64,000 nt of DNA from Bacillota bacterium (GTDB lineage Bacteria > Bacillota > Clostridia > Oscillospirales > Ruminococcaceae). Below are positions 53,543 through 61,575 of the stretch, one piece after another. A model generated the notes under the pieces. The model was not told the origin of the DNA. It worked only from the letters and a program-made list of their open reading frames with translations, and ran no database searches. Both the position numbers and the translations under genes were made by a program. Where the stretch lies: the NCBI GenBank assembly GCA_023421245.1, contig JAEZTV010000015.1, positions 1-64,000 on the forward strand, read 5' to 3'. Every line of letters begins with the position of its first letter. The stretch's first letter is position 1.

Positions 53543-54217
53543 ATGGCAGGCAAAAAAACAATCATTGTTGCGGTATCGCTGCTGATGGCGGCGCTGCTGG
53601 CAGTGGGCGGAACCCTTGCGTACTTTACCGCAAAAGCAGAGGTCACCAATGTGGTGACGATGGGCAATGTCAAGATTAGCCTGACAGAACCGAATTTTGC
53701 TGGGGAAATTGGTCCGATTGTGCCCGGCGCTAAGATCGTTAAGGACCCAACCATCACCAACATTGGCAAAAACGACTGCTATGTTCGTGCCAAGATTGAA
53801 GTCGATTTTTCCGGCTCCTGCAAGGAATCAAAAAGTGAGGCAGAGCTTGCGGAAGAGGCATTGCTGGCACAAGAGTTAGTTGACACACTTCTCGGCGAAG
53901 ACGCGGAATTGAACCATAAGCCCGATCCTAAACCCAAAGAGATTGAATTTGATATTGACACACAAAAATGGGTACTGAAAGATGGCTACTACTATTATCA
54001 AAGCATTCTCAAAGCAGGTAAAAACAATAACGGCGATACAGTGGTGCTGTTTAACAAAGTAACAATTCCAAAAACCTGGGGCAACGATTACGCCGACAAG
54101 ACGATAGACATTAAAATTATCGCACAAGCCGTGCAGTCCGATAACATTGAAGAAGAAAATGATTTAATCAAGGATAGAAACAAGAAAATTGTCGGCTGGA
54201 AAAATGTGACGTTTTAA
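53543..54217 (+). CDS. TasA/camelysin-like SipW-dependent protein (2)
   Basis: A 224-residue paralogue of the preceding protein: signal with VGGTLAYFTAKAEVTNVV, then MGNVKISLTEPNF, PGAKIVKDPTITNIGKNDCY and a longer acidic insertion (about 100-140). The two genes probably arose by duplication and may form mixed fibres, as TasA and TapA do (inference). ATG 53543 has GGAGG upstream; an in-frame ATG 7 codons before is less well placed. Confidence 0.85.
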   Translation: MAGKKTIIVAVSLLMAALLAVGGTLAYFTAKAEVTNVVTMGNVKISLTEPNFAGEIGPIVPGAKIVKDPTITNIGKNDCYVRAKIEVDFSGSCKESKSEAELAEEALLAQELVDTLLGEDAELNHKPDPKPKEIEFDIDTQKWVLKDGYYYYQSILKAGKNNNGDTVVLFNKVTIPKTWGNDYADKTIDIKIIAQAVQSDNIEEENDLIKDRNKKIVGWKNVTF

Positions 54218-54277
54218 CACCCAGTACGCTAATACCATCCAGCTTTGCAGCCGCTGCAGGCGGAAAGGATATGCAAG

Positions 54278-54967
54278 ATGAAACATCCTCTATTAAAAAC
54301 GCTGGTCTGCCTTACGGCAGTTACTCTGCTTGCCTTTGGGTTTGCGGCAAACGTGTCGGCGCTGGAAAGCAAGGTGGTGCTTGAAGGCACCGGCGATCTG
54401 GTAAGCATACCGGGTAATGACCTGTTTACCGAACTTAAGGATATGATGCCCGGCGACGTGGGCACGCAGGAGATTCTCCTTCACAACGAGTACAACAAAA
54501 GGGTAAGGCTGTACCTCAAAACCGAGGCGGCAAACTTTTTGTCGCAGGAAAAACGGGAGATCTCCGAACGTCTGCTGGATGCGATGACCCTTAAGCTGGT
54601 GCTGAAGGCCCCGGGCGGGCAGGAGTCCGTGCTGTATGAGGGCAAAGCCTCGGGGCCCGAGGCAGGTAAGGAGATTTCGCTTGGCACCTACTCAAAGGGT
54701 GCAAAGGGTACCATTACGGCGACACTTACCATACCCGCAACGCTCGGCAACGAGTTTCAGGATGCGCAGGGCAAGGTGAAATGGATCTTTTATTGCAAAG
54801 AGGTAACATCAACCTCCTCGCGCCCCGACGACGATAGCGAGCCGGACATCTCCGTCATCCAGACGGTACGCATGCCCGAAACGGGCGGATTTCCGGTAGA
54901 AGCCCTGCTGCCGATAGGTGCGGTGCTACTGGTTGGCGGTCTGGTGCTTGGCAGAAAAAAACGGTAG
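54278..54967 (+). CDS. Sortase-anchored surface protein (MPETG)
   Basis: A 229-residue cell-wall protein. A signal peptide (about 5-28, ending NVSALE) precedes a beta-rich domain (about 30-175), then a Ser/Asp linker (TSTSSRPDDDSEPD), the sorting motif MPETG (199-203), a hydrophobic segment (208-224) and the basic tail GRKKR. The sorting signal is an LPXTG variant with Met. The following sortase gene is its likely anchoring enzyme. AAAGG lies about 10 bases before ATG 54278. Confidence 0.86.
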   Translation: MKHPLLKTLVCLTAVTLLAFGFAANVSALESKVVLEGTGDLVSIPGNDLFTELKDMMPGDVGTQEILLHNEYNKRVRLYLKTEAANFLSQEKREISERLLDAMTLKLVLKAPGGQESVLYEGKASGPEAGKEISLGTYSKGAKGTITATLTIPATLGNEFQDAQGKVKWIFYCKEVTSTSSRPDDDSEPDISVIQTVRMPETGGFPVEALLPIGAVLLVGGLVLGRKKR

Positions 54968-54983
54968 CATAGATTTTACAAGA

Positions 54984-55020
54984 ACAGGGGCTGTCAAGCA
55001 AAGCGCTTGGCAGCCCCTGT
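54984..55020 (+). terminator. Hairpin between the anchored protein and sortase
   Basis: ACAGGGGCTG (54984-54993) with CAGCCCCTGT (55011-55020), and CAAGC/GCTTG inside. No T run, so more likely an attenuator or mRNA-stability stem than a full stop. Confidence 0.55.
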
Positions 55021-55044
55021 ATTGATAACGAAAGGACACGCACC

Positions 55045-55713
55045 ATGACAACGAAACGCAAACGAGGGATTGTATCCGGTTTTTTGACGGTCATTGGTAT
55101 CGTAATGCTTGCGCTCTCTATCGCCTATCAGGCGTACTACTATCCGTGGGGTGCGTTGTTATCCTCTCTGGGGCTTTCGGACGCACAGGAGCTTAGCGAC
55201 CCTGCACCCATCCCTGTTTCGGTGCAGAGCATAGAAAGCAGCTTTACCGTGCAGCAGGGCGTACCCGAGCCGTCCGCACTCGGCAGTTTTTTTGCCGCGC
55301 GTCCGGCACTGGATATCACTGCCATAGGCAGTATTAAACTGCCCGCCATCGGGATATCGGAAAACCTTGTAGAGGGCGGCGGGGACGAGCTGTTTTACGG
55401 GGTTGGGCATATCCCGGGCTCGGCGCTGCCGGGCGATGCGGGCAACTGTGTGCTGGCAGGGCACCGTAACTACTACATCATGCACCCGTTTCGTCATCTG
55501 GATAAGCTGGAGACGGGTGATAAGGTTATTGTAAGCTATAACAACACAGAGTACCGCTACGTTGTGTACGACTCGTTTGTCGTAGAGCCGCAGGACACGG
55601 ACGTTCTTGCGCCGCAGGAGGGAGAGGAGCAGATGCTGACCCTCGTTACCTGCACGCCGGTGCTCAATCCTACCAAACGCCTGATTGTATGGTGCCGACC
55701 CGCGGGGATATAA
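55045..55713 (+). CDS. Sortase (class D/E-like)
   Basis: A 222-residue membrane-bound transpeptidase. An N-terminal anchor (about 10-30) precedes the sortase barrel with catalytic His140 in LAGHRNYY, Cys203 in LVTCTP and Arg212 in TKRLIVW. It should cleave the sorting motif (here MPETG) and link the protein to the wall or to a pilus subunit. The class is judged from length and the TCTP motif, not certain. Last gene of the surface cluster. Confidence 0.9.
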   Translation: MTTKRKRGIVSGFLTVIGIVMLALSIAYQAYYYPWGALLSSLGLSDAQELSDPAPIPVSVQSIESSFTVQQGVPEPSALGSFFAARPALDITAIGSIKLPAIGISENLVEGGGDELFYGVGHIPGSALPGDAGNCVLAGHRNYYIMHPFRHLDKLETGDKVIVSYNNTEYRYVVYDSFVVEPQDTDVLAPQEGEEQMLTLVTCTPVLNPTKRLIVWCRPAGI

Positions 55714-55725
55714 TGGCTATGGGCG

Positions 55726-56577
55726 CTATGCTGTTTTTACGGCCGTGCGCTTGCGCCGTGTATAGCCTATTGTGTACAGCACAATGCCTGCGGCAGCGCA
55801 GCTAATCAGCGTAACAAGATTGAAAGGGTCACCAAGCGAAGCGCTTACCCCGCCGTCGATGATTGCGGTAATGGAGTAATCGAGTACGGGGGCTAAAAGT
55901 AGCGTGATAGCCGCAACATACCACCGGTTAATGCGCGTAAACGACCAAAGGATAAGAACAATCCATAGGTAGGCAAGGCCGCTTAGTGCACAGAAAACAC
56001 CCACGGGATAGAGCCAGCTTGCGGCCGATTGGTATTGTATGAGCAGCAGAAACGGTACGATGAGTATTGTCAAAGCAGACAAGGCATAAACCCCAGCTCG
56101 CTTTTTTGATAAAAGAAATGGCGCGGTGACACACCACGCTAAAACAGCCGACCCCAGCGGGTAGAGCGACCAGCTTATGCTGCGTGTAGTGGCAACGTCG
56201 CAGATTAAGCAGACAAGCACGCCAACCAGCAGTGCAGCGGTTACCAGTAACAGGGTAAGAGTTTTTACGTTCTTGTTATGGCGCATATCAGGAAGTTGCA
56301 CGTTGTCAGTCTCCGCGTAGACGGGCTCGGACGGTGAAGCTGCACAATCGGTTTGTACGTCAGACGTAAGACGCTTACCATCCAGCAGCTCATTGATGCT
56401 AACGCCCAGCAGCTCGCACAGATGCGGCAGCAGCGTAATATCGGGCAGGCTCTGCCCACGCTCCCATTTCGACACCGCCTTATCGGTGATGTTGAGCTGG
56501 GCGGCAAGCTCTTTTTGCGTCATGTTTTTGGATTTTCTTAGCTCTGTAATAAACGCTGCAATTTTGTCATTGTTCAT
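55726..56577 (-). CDS. Xre-family regulator with membrane segments
   Basis: A 283-residue protein: a Cro/C1-type HTH (about 5-65, LRKSKNMTQKELAAQLNITD, AVSKWERGQSLPD) joined by a linker to about six membrane segments (100-275). This membrane-bound HTH design is common in Clostridia and may sense envelope conditions. It converges with the sortase gene (12 bases apart) and could not be linked to a target. ATG 56577 has GGCGGGATTT upstream and begins the HTH. Confidence 0.85.
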   Translation of the reverse strand: MNNDKIAAFITELRKSKNMTQKELAAQLNITDKAVSKWERGQSLPDITLLPHLCELLGVSINELLDGKRLTSDVQTDCAASPSEPVYAETDNVQLPDMRHNKNVKTLTLLLVTAALLVGVLVCLICDVATTRSISWSLYPLGSAVLAWCVTAPFLLSKKRAGVYALSALTILIVPFLLLIQYQSAASWLYPVGVFCALSGLAYLWIVLILWSFTRINRWYVAAITLLLAPVLDYSITAIIDGGVSASLGDPFNLVTLISCAAAGIVLYTIGYTRRKRTAVKTA

Positions 56578-56677
56578 GATAAATCCCGCCTTTCCGCCCC
56601 AATTGTACCACTTTTTGTTTTGGGGTACAACCAACGCGCAGGAGAGTGCCCAAGTAAACCGCCGGTAGAATTAAAAC

Positions 56678-56710
56678 AAGCGAGCTCCATTTTGATTGGA
56701 GCCCGCTTTT
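56678..56710 (-). terminator. Terminator of the flavin-binding gene
   Basis: AAGCGAGCTCCA (56678-56689) pairs with TGGAGCCCGCTT (56697-56708) with one mismatch. TTGTTTTAA follows on the minus strand. Confidence 0.7.
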
Positions 56711-56717
56711 ATGCCTG

Positions 56718-57179
56718 TTATTGTACCTTTTTGCGTTTGCCGCTGATCTCGTCTATGCTCATGCGCACGATACATACCCGCGCCATGCAGTTCATGCTTT
56801 CAACCTTATCTGCCATCTGGGGTGAGAGCTGTTTGCACAAAAGAATAAGCGCGTGCAGTATTTCGTCATCGTCCTGCACTACCGCCGCACGGCCGGTGAT
56901 AAATACGCTCTCGTAGCTGGTATCAAGCTTTTTTGGCACAAGCTCTTGGCTTGCTACCGCCACAAACGCTGCCTTTTCGTTTTGCGCAAGCAGGTTCAGC
57001 TTTTCACCGTCCTTGGCGCAGTGGAAGTAGATACAGCCTTTCTCGCTGTCATAGCAGTAGTTTAAGGGCACGCCATAGGGCTGCCCGTCGGCGGAAGCGA
57101 TGCATAGTACACCGTATTCCCCCTTTGACAAAATATCCAAGGCCTCCTCGTGTGAGGTCAAGTATTGCGGCATTGTCAT
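56718..57179 (-). CDS. Pyridoxamine 5'-phosphate oxidase-family flavin protein
   Basis: A 153-residue split-barrel flavin-binding protein of the NimA/PNPOx-like group. Features: YGVLCIASADGQPYGVPLNYCYD, IYFHCAKDGEKLNLL (phosphate/FMN contacts) and the late VCIVRMSIDEISGKR. Relatives are annotated as nitroimidazole-resistance or general FMN reductases; substrate unknown. ATG 57179 has AAGGGG 9 bases upstream; the in-frame ATG two codons later is equally possible. Confidence 0.85.
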   Translation of the reverse strand: MTMPQYLTSHEEALDILSKGEYGVLCIASADGQPYGVPLNYCYDSEKGCIYFHCAKDGEKLNLLAQNEKAAFVAVASQELVPKKLDTSYESVFITGRAAVVQDDDEILHALILLCKQLSPQMADKVESMNCMARVCIVRMSIDEISGKRKKVQ

Positions 57180-57412
57180 TGTCGTTACCCCTTCTTTTGT
57201 TAACTTATTCTATTGTTATACTTAATAGCTATATTCTAAAACGAAAACATTCTCAGTCGCACGTATTTCCGTGCAGCGCCCGCGGTGTGAGCCTTTGGTT
57301 GTTGCCGTTTATAGCTGGTCACCACACCGCCGGCCGTGCGGCAGGGGTCGCCTTTCGCCCTAAAAACAAGGATGTGCTTTAAGTTGACTATATAGTACAA
57401 AAACGGAAGCTA
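57180..57412. other. Gene-free stretch
   Basis: No coding frame is convincing. GCGGTGTG (57282-57289) and CACACCGC (57323-57330) are complementary over a 33-base loop. TTGACTATATAGTACAA near 57384-57400 is a weak palindrome. Confidence 0.3.
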
Positions 57413-58072
57413 TCAATAGACCGCCGCCGCAAGCACCATATGTACGAGCAGCCCGGGAACACAGTTTTTTGACAGCAGCCGAGCGGTTCCGGTTACAAGG
57501 CCGAGCACAAGCCCCGATACCGTGACGGTGAGAAGCGCCGTAAAAAAATCCACAGCGGAAAACCCGCCCCCAAACGTCCAGAGATCTCCATAGCCTACCT
57601 TCCACGCCGCAAACAGCAGCGAGGTTACCATGCATACCGTAATCTCGGGTGAAAAGCTTTTGCGCAAACGCGCCCATAGATACCCTCGAAACACAAGCTC
57701 CTCAAATGCCGGCAGGATGACAGCCGAGTAGAGCAGTGATGTCGTCACCGAAAGCGAGAAGCCGCCCGCCCGAATGGGTGCCGTCACCAACACAAATACG
57801 GTTACGCAGGTGGCGGCGATATAGAGCATACGGTCCTTCGTGCTCGTAAACGCGGGAAGAAGATACAGCCGTAGCCGCCAAAAGCGCGAAAGCGCTAAGA
57901 TGAATGCGGAGAGGGTAAGCAGCACCATAATTGAAGCGGTAAGCCCCAACTGCGCATTGCCATGCACATCGGCGCCAATCCGCCGCACCAAAAACCATCG
58001 AATAGCCTGCATCAACATAAGCAGCAGAATAGAATTTATCAGTGTGAGCGTGCGGGACTTGGTATTTGCCAT
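57413..58072 (-). CDS. CPBP-family intramembrane glutamic protease
   Basis: A 219-residue polytopic membrane protein (about seven segments) of the CAAX protease/bacteriocin-processing (CPBP, Abi) family. Catalytic residues: EE of FEELVFRGYLW (about 125) and the His of LLVHMVL near the C-terminus. Such proteins process prenylated or bacteriocin-type substrates or give self-immunity; no substrate gene adjoins. ATG 58072 has GGGAGGGAA upstream. Confidence 0.88.
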   Translation of the reverse strand: MANTKSRTLTLINSILLLMLMQAIRWFLVRRIGADVHGNAQLGLTASIMVLLTLSAFILALSRFWRLRLYLLPAFTSTKDRMLYIAATCVTVFVLVTAPIRAGGFSLSVTTSLLYSAVILPAFEELVFRGYLWARLRKSFSPEITVCMVTSLLFAAWKVGYGDLWTFGGGFSAVDFFTALLTVTVSGLVLGLVTGTARLLSKNCVPGLLVHMVLAAAVY

Positions 58073-58379
58073 GCAAAGCTTCCCTCCCTTAAAAAACGCA
58101 TCGAACCGCTGCGTTGCAGTATGCGCATAAATTACATACGTCAAAAATATGTTGCAGCAAAGAGCTAAGCCCAGGCTGTACGGTGTCTGGTATCATTATA
58201 TCAAAACTTCGGGCAAGATACCAGAAAGGACTAAAAAATCGGGGACAAAAATAGCAGCGGATGATACAGCACCATCGCATACCGACGATAAAGACTGCTA
58301 TGCCGTGCATTATTATGCCATGTTTGTAACAAATAGTTTATGTAAATACCACAAAATTTTTAAAATACCCTGTAACGGC

Positions 58380-58408
58380 TTGCCAAAAGGGAAAGGGGTT
58401 TATATAAT
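58380..58408 (+). promoter_or_regulatory. Promoter of putP
   Basis: TTGCCA (58380-58385), 17-base spacer, TATAAT (58403-58408). The rest of 58073-58379 has no recognisable gene. Confidence 0.78.
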
Positions 58409-58444
58409 TTAAAGATAAGTTCGTTTAAATGAGGAGGAACCATA

Positions 58445-60007
58445 ATGAATGCAAACTCCGCACAGATCCTATTTTCAATGGGAATGTATCTTGTGCTGAT
58501 TATCACAGTAGGGCTTGTAGTCTCTAAAAAATCCAACCAGAGCACCGAGAACTTCTTCTTGGGGGGAAGAAGCCTTGGTCCATGGGTAACGGCGATGAGC
58601 GCCGAAGCCTCCGACATGAGCGGCTGGCTCTTGATGGGTCTGCCCGGCGTCGCATACTGGTGCGGGTTGAGTGATGCGGTCTGGACCGCGATCGGCCTTG
58701 GAATCGGCACCTACATAAACTGGCTGATTACCGCAAAGCGCCTTCGCCACTATTCCGTGGTTGCCAACGACTCCATTACCCTGCCCGACTTTTTCAGCAA
58801 CCGCTTTAAAGAGAAAAAGAAGGTTATTATGCTCATTGCCGCGCTGTTTATTCTGGTGTTCTTCACCGTATATGCTGCAAGCTGCTTTGTTACCTTCGGC
58901 AAGCTGTTCTCGACACTGTTTAACCTTAATTACACCCTGATGATGATTTTGGGCGCGATTTTCGTAATTCTATATACCTTCCTCGGCGGCTTTCTTGCTG
59001 AGAGCGTGTGCGACTTTGTGCAGGGCATTATTATGATTATCGCTCTGGTTGCAGTGCTTACGGCAGGAACACTCGCGGCAGGCGGCCCTGCGGGCGTACT
59101 CGCCAATATTAACGAAATTCCGGGTTTTCTTAATTTTTTTGGTATTGCAACGCCCGAGGTTACCGATGGCGTGCAGAACCTTTCGGCCACAGGTGCACCG
59201 CTGTTTGGCTCTGCGGCACCGTACGGCTTTTTAACGATTCTTTCGACGATGTCGTGGGGACTTGGCTACTTCGGTATGCCGCAGGTACTCCTGCGTTTTA
59301 TGGCAATCCGCAAGCCGTCCGAGGTAAGAAAGTCAAGGATTATTGCGACGGTATGGTGCGTTATTTCGCTGATTGCCGCGGTTTGCATCGGTTTAATCGG
59401 CCGTTCGCTTTATCCTTCGGATCTTTTGACCGCATCCGGTGCTGAAAGTGTGTTTGTTCTGATGAGTACTCGTTTGATGCCGCCACTGGTTGCGGGTGTT
59501 ATGATGGCGGGTATTCTTGCCGCTACCATGAGCTCGTCCGATTCGTACCTGCTTATCGCATCCAGTGCCGTAAGTAAGAACGTCTACCAAGGCATTTTTA
59601 AGAAGGATGCAACCGACAAACAGGTGATGACGCTTTCGCGCATTACGCTGGTTATTATTACGGTAATCGGCATCCTCATCGCGCTTGACGAAACCAGCAT
59701 CATCTTCCAGGTGGTGTCGTTTGCATGGGCAGGGTTTGGCGCGACGTTCGGCCCGCTGATGCTCTTTTCGCTGTTTTGGAAGCGCACCAACCGTGCAGGT
59801 GCAATTGCCGGTATGGTTACGGGCGCCGGCATGGTGTTTTTGTGGAAGCTTGTCATCCGTCCCATAGGCGGGGTGTTTGGAATTTACGAGCTTCTGCCCG
59901 CATTCCTGTTCTCCTGCATCGCAATTGTGGTGGTTTCGCTTGCTACAAAGCGGCCCTCTGCCGAAATCGAGCAGGAATTTGAGCTTGCTAGAACGATGCA
60001 GGACTAA
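58445..60007 (+). CDS. putP: Sodium/proline symporter
   Basis: A 520-residue sodium:solute symporter (SSS family) with about 13 membrane segments. The PutP-type core is clear: AMSAEASDMSGWLLMGLPG, FFLGGRSLGPW, and the sodium-site serine region LAATMSSSDSYLLIASSA in segment 8. It imports proline with Na+ in relatives. AGGAGGAACCATA precedes the ATG. Monocistronic between a consensus promoter and a terminator. Confidence 0.92.
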   Translation: MNANSAQILFSMGMYLVLIITVGLVVSKKSNQSTENFFLGGRSLGPWVTAMSAEASDMSGWLLMGLPGVAYWCGLSDAVWTAIGLGIGTYINWLITAKRLRHYSVVANDSITLPDFFSNRFKEKKKVIMLIAALFILVFFTVYAASCFVTFGKLFSTLFNLNYTLMMILGAIFVILYTFLGGFLAESVCDFVQGIIMIIALVAVLTAGTLAAGGPAGVLANINEIPGFLNFFGIATPEVTDGVQNLSATGAPLFGSAAPYGFLTILSTMSWGLGYFGMPQVLLRFMAIRKPSEVRKSRIIATVWCVISLIAAVCIGLIGRSLYPSDLLTASGAESVFVLMSTRLMPPLVAGVMMAGILAATMSSSDSYLLIASSAVSKNVYQGIFKKDATDKQVMTLSRITLVIITVIGILIALDETSIIFQVVSFAWAGFGATFGPLMLFSLFWKRTNRAGAIAGMVTGAGMVFLWKLVIRPIGGVFGIYELLPAFLFSCIAIVVVSLATKRPSAEIEQEFELARTMQD

Positions 60008-60036
60008 AATATAAAGACGGTAAACAGATTACACAT

Positions 60037-60087
60037 AAAGGCGGCATCAAGATCCATGTTTGGACTTTGATGCCGCCTTTAATTTTT
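60037..60087 (+). terminator. Terminator of putP
   Basis: AAAGGCGGCATCAA (60037-60050) pairs with TTGATGCCGCCTTT (60067-60080), then AATTTTT. Confidence 0.92.
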
Positions 60088-60219
60088 GGCAAATACAGGC
60101 GGTTGTGATTGTATGTTTTTTTAAGGCATGGTACAATAATAATTACCATATAACAGGCACAAAGGCTTACCTGTGCGATGCGTGGCATTACCGTAACGAT
60201 TGTCTGGAGGAATGCAAAA

Positions 60220-61575
60220 ATGGCAAAGCAGGTCTTTGAAACCACACGCTTTGAGCGCCTCTCCTACGGCGGATTCTTTCTCGGGCAGAACATCATCTAT
60301 GCACTGCAGTTCCAGTTTCTTACCTACTTTTATACCGAAAGCGTGGGGCTTACGCTTTCCTCTACCGCGGCAATGCTGCTGATTTCGCGCCTTTGGGATA
60401 TCTTTGACGATCCGCTGGTTGGCGCGATTGTGGACAGGGTTAACCTCAAGAGCGGAAAATACCTGCCGTGGCTGCGGCTTGTCACCTATACCGTTCCGCT
60501 TTCACTGGTGTTTGTGTTTGTGAACATCGGCAGCATTGTTGCGGCAACCGGTACCGCAAAGCTTGCGTTTGCCTATGTTACATATATCGTATGGAGCGTG
60601 CTGTATACGTTTTCCGATTCTCCTATTTTCTCGCTAGCCACCGTTATGACCTCGCAGATGCACGAGCGCGACCGCCTGATCTCCTACGGGCGTTTTGCGG
60701 CGGCGCTTGCCGCTATCCTGACGGCGGTATTTATGACACTCAAGGCAGGGGCCGGATGGACGGGAGCCATCGCCATCTACATGGCGTTTTCGTTCCTTGT
60801 GATGTTCCCGCTGCAGTTTACCGCAAAGGAGCGGGTGCAGCATAAACGCAGTGAGGATATTTCAATCCTTAAAATATTTAAATGCCTGTTTCAGAACAAA
60901 TATCTGCTTATCTACTATGTCGGCTTTTTTGCCATTAGTGCGGTAAACACGCTGCAGCCCATTGCACCATATTTCTGCAACTCAAACCTTGGCGACGAGG
61001 AGATGCTCACCATCGTGCTGGGCCTAAGCGTACTGCCAATCCTTATTGCAGCGCCAATGCTGCCATTTTTTATCAGCCGCTTCGGCAAAAAAAGGCTTAC
61101 CATCTATACCTCGCTTGCGGCGATTGTGCTAAGCGTAATCCAGTATTTTATGGGGTACGCAAACTTTCCGCTCTTTTTGGCATTTACGGCGCTGCGTGTA
61201 TTATGCATGCAGTTCCCGCTGCTCATTTATGGCATGTTCACCGCCGATTGCATTGAATACGGTGCATACATCACGGGTGAACGTACCGAAGCAATCGCAT
61301 TTTCGGTGCAGACGCTTATCACAAAGCTGGGCGGTACGGTGTGCAACACCATCTGCCTGCAGCTTCTTATTTTGTTTGGGTATGCCCAGCAGAGTGCTAC
61401 GCAGACCAGAGCCGCGCTCGACGGAATTTGGAAGATACTTACCCTTGTGCCCGTCGCGGGCTTTGCTGTTATGATTATCATTATGCTGTTCTTCTATAAG
61501 CTTCGTGAGGAAGATGTACAGAAGATTATGCGTATCAACCGCGGCGAAGAGGTAAAGGAGGTGCTGACTCTATGA
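60220..61575 (+). CDS. GPH-family sugar:cation symporter (MFS)
   Basis: A 451-residue 12-segment transporter of the glycoside-pentoside-hexuronide group (MelB-like). Motifs: ERLSYGGFFLGQN at the N-terminus, the RLWDIFDDPLVGAIVDR cation-site region and KSGKYLPWL. It likely brings in a small alpha-glucoside for the coupled GH13 enzyme (ATGA overlap), such as isomaltose or trehalose-like sugars (inference). ATG 60220 has GGAGG 9 bases upstream. Confidence 0.9.
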   Translation: MAKQVFETTRFERLSYGGFFLGQNIIYALQFQFLTYFYTESVGLTLSSTAAMLLISRLWDIFDDPLVGAIVDRVNLKSGKYLPWLRLVTYTVPLSLVFVFVNIGSIVAATGTAKLAFAYVTYIVWSVLYTFSDSPIFSLATVMTSQMHERDRLISYGRFAAALAAILTAVFMTLKAGAGWTGAIAIYMAFSFLVMFPLQFTAKERVQHKRSEDISILKIFKCLFQNKYLLIYYVGFFAISAVNTLQPIAPYFCNSNLGDEEMLTIVLGLSVLPILIAAPMLPFFISRFGKKRLTIYTSLAAIVLSVIQYFMGYANFPLFLAFTALRVLCMQFPLLIYGMFTADCIEYGAYITGERTEAIAFSVQTLITKLGGTVCNTICLQLLILFGYAQQSATQTRAALDGIWKILTLVPVAGFAVMIIIMLFFYKLREEDVQKIMRINRGEEVKEVLTL

